Shown in pieces: positions 25,301 through 33,912 of a DNA stretch of 64,000 nucleotides. Every line of letters starts with the position of its first letter. The stretch's first letter is position 1. The notes below the pieces were generated by a model, which was given only the letters and a program-made list of their open reading frames with translations, had not been told where the DNA came from and did no database searches. Source of the stretch: CAZJLP01 sp964546955 (GTDB taxonomy: Bacteria > Verrucomicrobiota > Verrucomicrobiia > Opitutales > Opitutaceae); the NCBI GenBank assembly GCA_964546955.1, contig CAZJLP010000019.1, positions 16,039-80,038 of the forward strand, in the 5' to 3' direction. The position numbers were made by a program, and so were the translations under genes.

Positions 25301-28300
25301 CGGCGCGTATCGATGGCAATCAAACGTTGATTCCGCTTCCGGCGCGCTTGAATCCGAACGAGCCCGTGTCGGTGAGCCTGCGACTCGGCCAGGCCGCCGG
25401 CGGCGCGTCGCGAGCCACGCTGCTGGCCCCGCGCACTCTCGCCCCCTCGGTCATCCATGAGTGGATTTTGCGAGCGGACGCGGGGCGATTGCTGGTGCCA
25501 AAAGGCGGCAATGATCAACTCGTGCATCCCCCGCTGACAGAAACCGGATTCGAATGGATCTCGCGCCGAGCCGGCCTGTCGACGGCCGTCGTGCTCGCAC
25601 TGGCCGCTCTGAGCGCCTTGCTGTTCAAGGGTCAGGGCGTTTCCGGCGCGCGGCTAGGAGCGGCCGTGGTAGTGGCGCTGCTATCCGTTGGCGGCGCGTT
25701 GATGCTCATGGTGACGGCGACTGCGAACCGCCGGCCCAATCTCGCGGAACATACCTACGCCGCCACGATGGTGCCGGCGGAAGAGACGGTCTCCGTACAC
25801 GTGGCCAATGTTTCTCCATGGCGCGCCATGATCGTCCCCTCCGGAGTGATCGTGGCGGTGCTCGGCGGGGGAATTCTGGTCGCGAGCGTGCTTCGCAACC
25901 GGCGCGCATCGGCCGAGGCAGCCCGGCGGGGCTTGTTGGCGGTGCCGGTCGGGATGGACCGCTGGCTTCCCGTGCTGGGTGCAATGGTTCTAGCCGCAGG
26001 GTGGCTGGCACAGCGCGGCGGTGCCGCTGTCTTCTTCGGGGGGCTGGCTGCGTCTCTTTTCTTTGGCGTCCTCTTGCGCGGCGTCCTCGGGCGCTCGCGG
26101 CCTGCGAGCGCGAACGAAGACCCTCCGGCCGCGCCGGTCGCGGGTGCGGCGCCGATCGTCTCGCTTCTGTTTGCGATCGGCCTGACGACGTTCGTCGTCG
26201 GTCCTGCGGCGCAGTCGTTGCCTGCGGAAACCAGGGAGCCGGTGTCGTGGCAGCAAGAAGGACTCAAGCCTGCTCAGTCCATTGTGCAAAATTGGGTCAT
26301 TCGCGCTGACCGCCTTTTCGGCGAGGTCGAAGTCACCGTTCGCGGCGGAATCGGCGATAGTTTTCTCCTCTTGAGGCCTCCGGCGCTGTTGACCGAGTTC
26401 AAAGGGGACGGGCTCCGGATCAGCAAGATCGAGCGAGACGGGCAGATCGCATACTGTGTCGCGCCGGAACGAACGGGGCAGTTTACCGCCCGCGCCAAAT
26501 TTGAAATGCCATTTCCACAGAGCACGCTGGCGATCCCGCTGCCGACGGGGCTGGCGGCGAGCCAGCGCGTCACCCTGCTGCTCGAGCAGCCGGGTTGGGA
26601 ATTTACGTCGTCCGCGGCCGTTCGGATCTCACCCACGCCGGGATTGGCGGACGACCGGAGCGGTGCCACCTTGGTGCTCGCTCCGACGGCTTCCCCCGTC
26701 ATCAAATTGCAGCCCAAACGGCGGGATCTCGCCGCGGAAGCCACGCAGTTTTTTGTCGAAGGCACGAATCTTTATGTCCCGGGTCCCGGTGTGGTGAACG
26801 GATATACGCGCTTCACGGTCAGACCTGTCCAAGGACGCGTGAGTGAATTGGAAATCGACGTGCCGGCCGGTTTGACCGTGGGCGATGTCGCCCGCGGGCC
26901 CATTGGCGCCTGGCGCTTTGATCCTCAGAAACGCCGCTTGCATGTCGCGCTGGAACCGGCCCAGAGCGGACCATTCAAGTTCGACGTGGAAACGCAGCTC
27001 GGTTCCGGCGCGCTGCCGTTCGATCTGATGGTAGAGCCCCTGCGTGTGGTCGGGCCGGCGGGAGAGGTGGGGATGATCGCGCTTGCATTTGGACCCGACG
27101 CGCAGCCCGAGGGAATACGCGCCACGGGTTTGTCTGCGGTCACTACGCAGGATTTTGACGCCAGCGTGTTGCCCCGAAACCGAAATGCACTGGCCGCGGC
27201 GACGGTTCAGCAAGTGTGGCGTTACGGCCAGGCACCGGGCAAAGTCGAACTCAAGATCGCGCCGGTGGCGGCGGAAGTACGTGTGGCGACGCGACACGTG
27301 ATCTCGCTCGACGACGATCGACTGGTGATGTCGGCCGATCTGACTGTTTCCATCACCCGGGTCGGTCTCTTTAAACTCAGTTTCGCGCTGCCGGAGGGGC
27401 TCGAACTGGAGGCAGCCACCGGGGCGGCGCTTAGCCAGTGGACGGAATCCCAGGAGGGTTCGCAGCGAATCGTGACGCTGCACCTCAATGGCCGCACGAT
27501 GGGCGATCAAACCTTTGCGCTCACTCTCGCCGGAAGCGCTCCGAAGGCGCAGGCATCGTGGGCCGTGCCGCGGGTGTCGCTCCGCGAGGGGACGCGCCAA
27601 ACGGGAGAGGTGATGATTGTACCGGGCAAGGGATTGCGATTGCGTGCGGCGGAAAGGGAAAACGTCACTCAACTTGACCCCCGGGCTATGGGCGGACTTC
27701 AACCAGGCACGCTCGCTTTTCGTCTTCTTCAGGAGAATTGGACCCTTCGCGTGGGGATCGAAGCCCTCGACGCGTGGGTAACGGTGCAGTCTTTGCAGGA
27801 AGTGACGCTTCGCGAAGGGCAGACGCTCACGCGCATCGGCCTCCGCTACCGCGTCGAGAATGCCGTGGTCAAACAGTTGCGCGTGCGGCTTCTGGGGTTG
27901 AGCGAAGAACGAGTCCGCACGGTTCGCGCGGCCGGTTCCGCGGTGAGCGATATGGTCAAAGTAGGGGGCGAAACGGATGTTTGGGAAATCCGCTTCCAGC
28001 GCGGGATCGCCGGAGAGACGGACGTGCAAATAGAATTTCAAGGACCCGCGGCGCGAGATCAAAATGAAGAAGCGATCGCACCGCTCGTTTTTGTCGGTGC
28101 GCGTCAAGCGGTCCAATTTGTCACGGTGCGAAGCGGCGGCCGTCTCGAACTCGCGGCCGATGTTCTTCCGCGCGGCTGGAACCGTGTCGATTGGAGCGCG
28201 GTCCCCGCGGCCCTGCAGGATCGCGCGGACCGCAGCGTTCCAGCCCTTTGTTTCCGGGTCGCCGAACCCGAGGGGCCGCTGGCCGTGGCGGTCCGTAGAC

Positions 28301-29388
28301 ACGATGTGGCTGAAGCCCTCAAGCTGAGGGTGACACAGAGCGATCTGACCACGCTGTTTTCCCCGGCCGGTACGTTCATGACCGCGGTGGAGCTTAAGAT
28401 GGACGTGGTCGAGAAAAGCACGTTGCGCGTTCGCCTGCCCCAAGGCGCCCGGCTTTACAATACGCTCGTCAACGGCGAGGCGGTGTCGGTTGTTCGCGAA
28501 GGCACGGACTTCCTTTTTCACGTCGCACCGAGCACGCAGGGCGAGCGCAGCGCGGCGGTGAGGTTGGTTTACGCGGCGTCGGCGGCAAAGGGAGGAGATT
28601 TAACATTGACGGGTCCGAGCCTGAACGTGCCCCTTGAAAACGTTTCCTGGCGCGTGGTTTTGCCCGCGGGCTACGACCTCGACGACTATAGCGGAGGCTT
28701 GAGGCTCCGCGAGGATCGCGCAGCAGGGCGATTCGGAGTCGAGCAGTATGAGCGGCTGGTCAGTTCGAGGCGTTCGGCGGAGGCCAAGAAGGCCGCGGCC
28801 ATGCTCCAGGAGGCGAATACGCTGCTGCAGCAGGGCGACCAACAAAAGGCCGGCGAGGTGCTCAGCCGGGCCACAAATGTTCAGGCGCTCGACGATGCGT
28901 CGAACGAGGACGCGAGGGTGCAGCTGCGGAACCTCAAGACGCAGCAAACCGTGATCAGTCTGAACACGCGCCGCCAGCGCATGTACTTTAACAATCGGTT
29001 GGATTCGGCGCGCAACGAACAACTCGAGCAGGCGGCGAGTCTCAATCCGTACATGCAGGGGAAAGTGAACTTCGATCCCCAGCAGCTCGATCAATTGCTG
29101 ATGGGAAATACCTTGGAGGAAAACACGGCGTTGCGCGGCATCGCGGCGCGCCTCGTCGATCAGCAACTCGCGGCAGAGCCTGCCCCCGGCGCCATCGATG
29201 TCACTCTCCCCGAACGCGGAAGGGTCCTGACCTTCACCCGCAGTCTGCAGGTGGATGGAGCGGCTCCCCTGGAATTGAAGCTGGAGATCGGACCGATGCA
29301 TCGCACCGGCTATGTCTTCAGCGCCTTGGTCCTGATCGCGCTCGGCGCGGTGACACTCATGACTCTCGCTCCGGCGCGCCGTGCGTGA
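22363..29388 (+). CDS. Giant exported membrane protein of unknown function (2341 residues)
   Basis: Residues 1-29 are a signal peptide ('LRLVLLLSATLAAAFAA'). Residues about 40-1060 are beta-rich with internal repeats: for example 'VTLRVVQGKADILTLSLSGDGEIVEV' near 85 resembles 'IAFRVLQGKLGAVRCKIEGAGEILGV' near 430. A cluster of membrane helices lies at about 1075-1280, then a second beta-rich region (about 1285-2120), a Gln/Ala-rich coiled segment (2130-2200), and a final helix ('VFSALVLIALGAVTL', 2316-2338). I do not recognise a named family. It follows the ECF sigma and VWA genes by 250 bp, so a shared envelope role is likely. An ATG at 22369 is an alternative start. Confidence 0.8.
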   Translation: MIMKVPHDISVLRLVLLLSATLAAAFAAPQPGPDAAGAGGLSSAAGRIVIHAEGLTPPTPLYFSAAVDQRVKVSAQEIVGEARVTLRVVQGKADILTLSLSGDGEIVEVVGKGLLEWSVRQAAPEPRLASAKAQPAPIGRRFLDLKIARSEDEEASQQLEVLVRSRLAKPAVPGAAAVLLLGPGDAVGFSSKVAVTADASIDFRVTTARGLTALDGGRIGPEGAQFFSVNEGQLELRLIQRGAALADAELIAAQLHGQLGDSKRSVQFRVTGQLKALKSGARLRLLSGQAALNENTAGDGWHVELDALKEGAFAYELVADREGVIPVDISFSAEVRENGDWQTLSFSMPAGAVVPLRLAGLGTDVKFKPDAAIVPAATARGWEGFLPADGSANVAWKRTREAAEGALFFTGYELAEVRVGAGLLRQSSQIAFRVLQGKLGAVRCKIEGAGEILGVDGTNVVGWKVVGEGATRVLEVRFSRPVETEGEITVRSQAELGAFPVRAEPLRLIPENVVRHSGFLRVANAGAVRLEVTESVGMMQLSPSQYPGPAIEAATRQVFVYRFPSAGYAYRVVASQIQPEVNVSQIATYELGETDRVISASVELDVREAPLREWSLQIPDDYTVVALTGSGVADYAAETAAREGYRAVRVLFSTAIEGRQLLKLRLEKNQSAAAGDWRLRPLRYPGVKAVRGHVGAVATAGYRMVPTRVDLLVEVPLTYFPTPTPGLQQAWRLREADWAVDLRIEALGQSVQADVFHLYTVKEGVVYGSVLLNYFVVGAPTSEWRIEVPAAVGNIDVVGQNVRKDWRREGDQVIVALHQPVLGAATLLITFEQPMSARGGVIKPGEVKPLGVQAERGFIQIASPLQVKHDVRTADGGLLRLEPLELPAEFRLLTTSPSLAVYQYTARPFSLEMNLEWYTAGETVDQIVDFAQLSSQVSREGQIVTEARYFVKTRGRKALRLILPEGVKLWEARVENEVTPARIDGNQTLIPLPARLNPNEPVSVSLRLGQAAGGASRATLLAPRTLAPSVIHEWILRADAGRLLVPKGGNDQLVHPPLTETGFEWISRRAGLSTAVVLALAALSALLFKGQGVSGARLGAAVVVALLSVGGALMLMVTATANRRPNLAEHTYAATMVPAEETVSVHVANVSPWRAMIVPSGVIVAVLGGGILVASVLRNRRASAEAARRGLLAVPVGMDRWLPVLGAMVLAAGWLAQRGGAAVFFGGLAASLFFGVLLRGVLGRSRPASANEDPPAAPVAGAAPIVSLLFAIGLTTFVVGPAAQSLPAETREPVSWQQEGLKPAQSIVQNWVIRADRLFGEVEVTVRGGIGDSFLLLRPPALLTEFKGDGLRISKIERDGQIAYCVAPERTGQFTARAKFEMPFPQSTLAIPLPTGLAASQRVTLLLEQPGWEFTSSAAVRISPTPGLADDRSGATLVLAPTASPVIKLQPKRRDLAAEATQFFVEGTNLYVPGPGVVNGYTRFTVRPVQGRVSELEIDVPAGLTVGDVARGPIGAWRFDPQKRRLHVALEPAQSGPFKFDVETQLGSGALPFDLMVEPLRVVGPAGEVGMIALAFGPDAQPEGIRATGLSAVTTQDFDASVLPRNRNALAAATVQQVWRYGQAPGKVELKIAPVAAEVRVATRHVISLDDDRLVMSADLTVSITRVGLFKLSFALPEGLELEAATGAALSQWTESQEGSQRIVTLHLNGRTMGDQTFALTLAGSAPKAQASWAVPRVSLREGTRQTGEVMIVPGKGLRLRAAERENVTQLDPRAMGGLQPGTLAFRLLQENWTLRVGIEALDAWVTVQSLQEVTLREGQTLTRIGLRYRVENAVVKQLRVRLLGLSEERVRTVRAAGSAVSDMVKVGGETDVWEIRFQRGIAGETDVQIEFQGPAARDQNEEAIAPLVFVGARQAVQFVTVRSGGRLELAADVLPRGWNRVDWSAVPAALQDRADRSVPALCFRVAEPEGPLAVAVRRHDVAEALKLRVTQSDLTTLFSPAGTFMTAVELKMDVVEKSTLRVRLPQGARLYNTLVNGEAVSVVREGTDFLFHVAPSTQGERSAAVRLVYAASAAKGGDLTLTGPSLNVPLENVSWRVVLPAGYDLDDYSGGLRLREDRAAGRFGVEQYERLVSSRRSAEAKKAAAMLQEANTLLQQGDQQKAGEVLSRATNVQALDDASNEDARVQLRNLKTQQTVISLNTRRQRMYFNNRLDSARNEQLEQAASLNPYMQGKVNFDPQQLDQLLMGNTLEENTALRGIAARLVDQQLAAEPAPGAIDVTLPERGRVLTFTRSLQVDGAAPLELKLEIGPMHRTGYVFSALVLIALGAVTLMTLAPARRA

Positions 29389-29441
29389 ATGGAGCGTAGT
29401 CACGTGCGGCACTCGCCCTGCCTCCGCTTCCCTAATCTGAT

Positions 29442-32400
29442 CTAGACGCGGGCGGACGCCGGGTCGGGGGCGGGTAGTGTCAACGTGAAGGTCGCGCCCT
29501 GGCCGAGGCCTTCGCTGGCTACGGTCAGAGAGCCGTTCATTTCCCGGGCGGCGAGGGCGCTGCTGTGGAGGCCGAAGCCGTGTCCCTGCTTTTTGGTGGT
29601 GAACCCGAAAGCAAAGATGCGCGTGAGGTTTTCTTTGGCGATGCCGACGCCGTTGTCCTTCACTTCAATCTGCACCCCGCCGGCGTCCGAAGGAACGATC
29701 TTGAGGTTCAACTGAGGGTCCGTCCGGCCGCATTCGCTCATCGAGTCCTTCGCATTGTTCACGAGGTTGACCAGAATCTGCAGCGCCTTTTGCCGCTGAA
29801 TGCGGATGGGGGGCACGGGGGCGAAGTGTCGCGTGATCGTGACATGGTGCCGCACGAGCGAAGCCTCGGCGATGCGCAGCGCGGACTCCACCAGTTCATC
29901 GACCGGCACCATTTCGGTCAGGCCCGATACGTGGGCGTAGCTCTGCTGCGCGGCGACAATCTCCTTGATATGCTCGACCCCCGTGCGGAGCGCGCTGAGT
30001 TCGCTCATCGCACCTTCGCGTCCAGATTGCAGGCTTTCGGAAAGTTGCGTAAGGAAGGAGGGCAACTGCTGGCCGCGCGGGTCAGTCGCGAAAAATTCCG
30101 CAATGCGCTCTTTTTGATCGACGATCAATTGCGCTGCCTTGGCGAGGCTCGGCACTTTGAGGGCGGCGATGCGCTCGGTGGCTGACGTCGCCGAGATATT
30201 GACGCTGTTCAAGGCGTTCCCGATGTTGTGCAGGACGCCCGTGGCGATTTCAGCCATGCCGGCCAACCGAGACGTCTCGATCAGTTCCGACTGGGCTTCC
30301 TTGAGCTTCTCCTCCGTCTCGCGGAAGACGGTTACGTCCCAGAAGAGGACCTGCACTCCGATCGGCTGGTTGCGCTCGGCGTAAATCGGAACCTTCTTCA
30401 CGTGCAGGTAACGTTTCCGCCCGTTCTTTTCGACGATGTTCTCGTATTCCGCCGCCTTGCCCGTGGCCATGATGCGGACATCTTCTTCCCGATTTTTGGC
30501 GGCGCGCTCCGCCGGGTAGACGTCCGCATCGATTTTGCCGATGATCTCGGGCAGCGTTTTCTCCACGAGCTCCGCGAAAGCCGAATTCGCGTAGGTGAAA
30601 CGACTATCCACGTCTTTGCGCACAATGATCTGCGGCAGGCTTTCAACCAGGGAGTGATAGAAATTTTCCGAGACCTTCAGCGCGGCGAATGACTTGGCCA
30701 GCTCGGCCGTGCGCTCGGCAATGCGACGTTCCAGCTCGGCGTTCTGCTGCTCCAGCTCCTTGGCGTGCCGTTGAAAACGTCGTACTCGCCAGCGGAAAAA
30801 GCCCACCGATGTGCCGAGCAGTCCCGCGAGGAACGCGAATCGAAACCACCAGGTTTGATAAAAGAAGGGCAGAACGGTGAAGGCCACCGAGGCGCCGGTT
30901 TCGTTCCAGACGCCGTCGCTGTTGCAAGCTTTCACTCGGAACGCGTAAGTGCCGGGGGGAAGGTTGTTGTAGAAGGCGACCCGGCGCGTGCCGGCATCGA
31001 TCCACTCGTCCTCGTAGCCGCTGAGCTGGTACTTGAAGAAAACACGGTTCGGTTGAACGAAGGTCAAAGCGCTGTATTCGATCGTGAGCTGCCGTGTGCC
31101 TGCGTTCAGTTTTACGGCGCTGCCGCCCAGGCGGTTCGTGCCGTCGGCGTTCAGCTGCTCGATCTTGATCGGCGGAAGGTGGGTATCTTGGCGGATCTTC
31201 TGCGGGTCGATGACAACTGCGCCTTTGCGGGCCGCGATCCAGACCTCGCCCGACTTCGCGGTCCAGGTGCCCGGAAAGCACGCCGCGCCGATGTTTCCCG
31301 TGCGTGCGGCTTCCGCGATCACGACTTGTCGAAGGCGTTCCGGGCGGACGCCATTGCGAACGGCATCGATGACTTCCTTGCGGTGGAAACGCATCACGCC
31401 GCGGGACGTGTTGATTAAAAGGTAGTCGTCAGGGATGTTGACGATGCCCGTGACGTACTGATCGATCATTTCGCTCATCCACGCGTGGGAATGCCACTTG
31501 CCGTCGATTCGAATCGCCGGGCCTCGTTTGGTGCCGACCCACAGGTTTCGGTCGGCGTCGACAAAAAGAGCGCGGGCTTCGTCGCTGGGAAGGACGTTGC
31601 TCGTATTGTAAATATCGACGCCGTCCTCTTTGAGGCGAAGGACTCCGTGGCTCATCGTACCGACGTAGATCGTCCCGTCCGAGTCTTCGGCGAACAAGCA
31701 GGCGGTGGCCTTGGCGAGCGCGGCGGGGAGGGGCAGGCGGGTGAACTCCCCGTCTTTCCAATACACGAGGCCAGACTCAAAGGTGCCGATCCACACTTTG
31801 CTTTTGGAGTCTTCAAAAAAAGCCCGGCTCCGACGGTACTCGACATGCGAGGTCAATTTTCCCTCGTGCCAAAGGTAGAGGGCCCGTTGAGAGCCAAAAA
31901 AGGTGTGACCCGAACGAGTGGTGAAGGTGGAGAGCGCCTCATCGCCCTGGATTTCGTGGTCGGGGGGCAGCAGGCGGGTCGTCGTGCCGTCTCCCGCGAC
32001 CTTGACCGCTCCGAAGCCGCCCTGGGCGAGCCAGATGGCCCCCATGGTGTCCTGCATGACCGTTCGCACCAAGTCGCCGGGCAGGCCGCTCTCCGCGTTG
32101 AGAATCTTGTAGCGCGCCGGACGAACGCGCAGCAATCCGTCGCCATACGTGGCGGCCCACACGCTGCCTTCATGGTCGCTCCACACGTGCCGGATGCTCG
32201 GCGTCGCATTGGTCGCGACGGTCTCGAAACTCGATGTTTCTTCGCTGAAACGCTGGAGGCCCAACGCCGCGATCCAAAGTGAACCCGTGGGGTCTGTATA
32301 GAGCTCGGTGACGTAGCGCCCGGCCAAGCCGTGTTCGGAATCGAACCGGACAAACCGATTCTCCCGCTGACGCACAAGCCCGGCGCCGTTCGTGCCGAAC

Positions 32401-33149
32401 CACATCGTGCCTTTCGGGCTTTCGCCGATCGACGTGACAAAGGAGCCGATCGCTCCGCTGTGCTCCACTTGCTCGAACTTGCCGTTCTGGTAACAGACGA
32501 CTCCGGGGTAGTCGACCACACCGATCCAAAGTCTCTTCTGGGAATCGACAAATACAGAAGTGATTCCCCTGCCCTCGGGAAGGGCGGGGGCCGTAATTGT
32601 CGTGTAGGTGCCGTTCCGATACTTCACCAGGCTGTTTTGAGTGGCGATCCAGACGTTGCCATCGCCATCCTCGCACACATCGAAAACCGCGTGGGTGGTC
32701 GGCATTTCGATCGCGGCCTCGAATTTGCCGTCGCTGTAGCGCGATAGGCCGCGGTTGGTCCCGACCCACAACACGCCTTTGCTATCTTCGAAAAGCGCGC
32801 GTACCGTGTCGCCGACGAGGCCCGGGGTGCTCTTGCAGCGGTGGGCGAGAAACTTCACACCGTCAAAGCGAGCGAGTCCTCCGTCGGAACCGATCCACAA
32901 ATAGCCGTCGCGGGTCTGCGTGACCGCGCCGACGTTTTCGTGCATCAAGCCGTGGTCGACGCCCCAGTGGTCGACGTTGTACTTGGGATGAGCTTTGCCC
33001 GCAGCCGCCACAACCGTGGGCAGGGCGCAGACGCAGAGACAAAAAAATACCCGAGACCACCGCCGAAACAGCTTTTCGGAGCGAAAGGGGGGAGGAGAGA
33101 ATATGCGTCGTGGCAGACGCGGAGGAAACGTGCGTATGCTATTGGCCAA
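29442..33149 (-). CDS. Two-component sensor histidine kinase with beta-propeller sensor, Y_Y_Y and PAS domains
   Basis: 1235 residues. An N-terminal membrane/signal segment (29-50) precedes about 14 'Reg_prop' propeller blades ('TRDGYLWIGSDGGLARFDG' type) and a Y_Y_Y domain (about 685-765, 'LPPGTYAFRVKACN'). Then come a membrane helix (about 775-795), a coiled coil, a PAS domain (about 830-945), an H-box with His974 in 'ATGVLHNIGNALNS', and a HATPase ('LVNNAKDS', 'DNGVGIA', 'GHGFGLHSSALAAREM'). In related proteins the propeller senses polysaccharide breakdown products; no receiver domain is fused and no regulator gene adjoins. The start is a TTG, chosen because no ATG fits before the signal segment. 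Confidence 0.88.
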   Translation of the reverse strand: MANSIRTFPPRLPRRIFSPPPFRSEKLFRRWSRVFFCLCVCALPTVVAAAGKAHPKYNVDHWGVDHGLMHENVGAVTQTRDGYLWIGSDGGLARFDGVKFLAHRCKSTPGLVGDTVRALFEDSKGVLWVGTNRGLSRYSDGKFEAAIEMPTTHAVFDVCEDGDGNVWIATQNSLVKYRNGTYTTITAPALPEGRGITSVFVDSQKRLWIGVVDYPGVVCYQNGKFEQVEHSGAIGSFVTSIGESPKGTMWFGTNGAGLVRQRENRFVRFDSEHGLAGRYVTELYTDPTGSLWIAALGLQRFSEETSSFETVATNATPSIRHVWSDHEGSVWAATYGDGLLRVRPARYKILNAESGLPGDLVRTVMQDTMGAIWLAQGGFGAVKVAGDGTTTRLLPPDHEIQGDEALSTFTTRSGHTFFGSQRALYLWHEGKLTSHVEYRRSRAFFEDSKSKVWIGTFESGLVYWKDGEFTRLPLPAALAKATACLFAEDSDGTIYVGTMSHGVLRLKEDGVDIYNTSNVLPSDEARALFVDADRNLWVGTKRGPAIRIDGKWHSHAWMSEMIDQYVTGIVNIPDDYLLINTSRGVMRFHRKEVIDAVRNGVRPERLRQVVIAEAARTGNIGAACFPGTWTAKSGEVWIAARKGAVVIDPQKIRQDTHLPPIKIEQLNADGTNRLGGSAVKLNAGTRQLTIEYSALTFVQPNRVFFKYQLSGYEDEWIDAGTRRVAFYNNLPPGTYAFRVKACNSDGVWNETGASVAFTVLPFFYQTWWFRFAFLAGLLGTSVGFFRWRVRRFQRHAKELEQQNAELERRIAERTAELAKSFAALKVSENFYHSLVESLPQIIVRKDVDSRFTYANSAFAELVEKTLPEIIGKIDADVYPAERAAKNREEDVRIMATGKAAEYENIVEKNGRKRYLHVKKVPIYAERNQPIGVQVLFWDVTVFRETEEKLKEAQSELIETSRLAGMAEIATGVLHNIGNALNSVNISATSATERIAALKVPSLAKAAQLIVDQKERIAEFFATDPRGQQLPSFLTQLSESLQSGREGAMSELSALRTGVEHIKEIVAAQQSYAHVSGLTEMVPVDELVESALRIAEASLVRHHVTITRHFAPVPPIRIQRQKALQILVNLVNNAKDSMSECGRTDPQLNLKIVPSDAGGVQIEVKDNGVGIAKENLTRIFAFGFTTKKQGHGFGLHSSALAAREMNGSLTVASEGLGQGATFTLTLPAPDPASARV

Positions 33150-33260
33150 TGATGAGATAGCTTCGTTTCAAAACTCCAAACCTTTACGCTCCCGGTTTAG
33201 ACTTACATTTGTTTTACGGCGTCGACGTGGGCGTCTAGACACCGTTCGTTCTGTACGCCG

Positions 33261-33398
33261 AAGGAGGCCAGTTGGGTGGTGGAGCGCGATCTCCGAGCGC
33301 GCTGGCCTTGGGGCCCGCGTTTCGTCGTAGAATTACGCTCAAAAGCGCGCTCGGAGATCGCGCTCCACCTCATTGCCTCGTTTTTCAGAGGCGCCTTA
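33261..33398. repeat. Palindromic element A, copy 3
   Basis: Core 33278-33371 has arms GGTGGAGCGCGATCTCCG (continuing AGCGCGC) and the reverse complement ending CTCCACCTC. Outer ends AAGGAGGCC (33261) and 'TTTTTCAGAGGCGCCTTA' (33381-33398) correspond to the ends of copy 2. Its last bases include the TAA stop of the DUF1573 gene, so the element defines or replaced that gene's 3' end. Confidence 0.82.
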
Positions 33399-33830
33399 TC
33401 TGATGTCCGCCAAAGCGGTCTCGGATTCCTCGGGGATGAGGTTGACCGCCAGTTCGACCGTGTTCGCGGAGCGTTCGTCGGTGTGGAGACGGATTGTTTT
33501 CCGGCTTGGTCCACGGATCGCGCGTTGAGTCGGAATCACCACGACGACGCGTCCTTTGTCTCCCGGCCGGTAAACGTTTCTTCCGCCTGTTTCGACGCGT
33601 GCGCAATCGCAGGCGACTTTGGGGAGGCGGAGACCGATTCGGTCTCGACCCTCGTTCCGGAAAATGAATTCGACCCGCACTTCGTTCTGTCCTCGCGGCA
33701 CCCGAACGTCTTGCGACACGCTTCTGAAGCGTAGTTCGCTACCCTGGCAGACGGATGCCGTGAGGGTTGCCACCAGCACCACGGCACGGAGAGAGAAAGG
33801 GCACCACCGCATCATAGAAGCGGGAACCAT
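33396..33830 (-). CDS. DUF1573 domain protein
   Basis: 144 residues. A signal peptide (to about 30, 'AVVLVATLTASVCQGS') precedes one DUF1573 immunoglobulin-like domain with the typical 'FIFRNEGRDRIGL.LPKVACDCARVE' pattern and 'YRPGDKGRVVVVIPT'. The family is exported, with unknown role. ATGs at 33815 and 33812 are alternative starts. The stop lies inside palindromic element A copy 3. Divergent from the esterase, with the TGCAA repeats between them. Confidence 0.8.
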   Translation of the reverse strand: MVPASMMRWCPFSLRAVVLVATLTASVCQGSELRFRSVSQDVRVPRGQNEVRVEFIFRNEGRDRIGLRLPKVACDCARVETGGRNVYRPGDKGRVVVVIPTQRAIRGPSRKTIRLHTDERSANTVELAVNLIPEESETALADIR

Positions 33831-33840
33831 CCTGAATTAA

Positions 33841-33867
33841 TGCAATAAGTATGCAATAACTTTGCAA
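33841..33867. promoter_or_regulatory. Three TGCAA direct repeats at exact 11-bp spacing
   Basis: TGCAATA (33841), TGCAATA (33852) and TGCAAAG (33863) are spaced 11 bp apart; a further TGCAA lies at 33878. Units 2 and 3 also form an inverted pair, TGCAA-TAACT-TTGCA. The block lies between two divergent starts (33830 minus, 33913 plus), 10 bp from the first, so it would overlap that promoter. The cognate regulator is unknown. Confidence 0.45.
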
Positions 33868-33912
33868 AGGTTTCGGCTGCAATGCGACCGCCGCTGCAGT
33901 AAGACTGTCCTC

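Noticed and set aside
20826..28521. Several long minus-strand frames (532, 533 and 630 codons) opposite the VWA and giant genes
   Set aside because: Antisense to the VWA gene with intact MIDAS and to the giant gene with clear signal peptide and membrane helices; translations have no recognisable domains.
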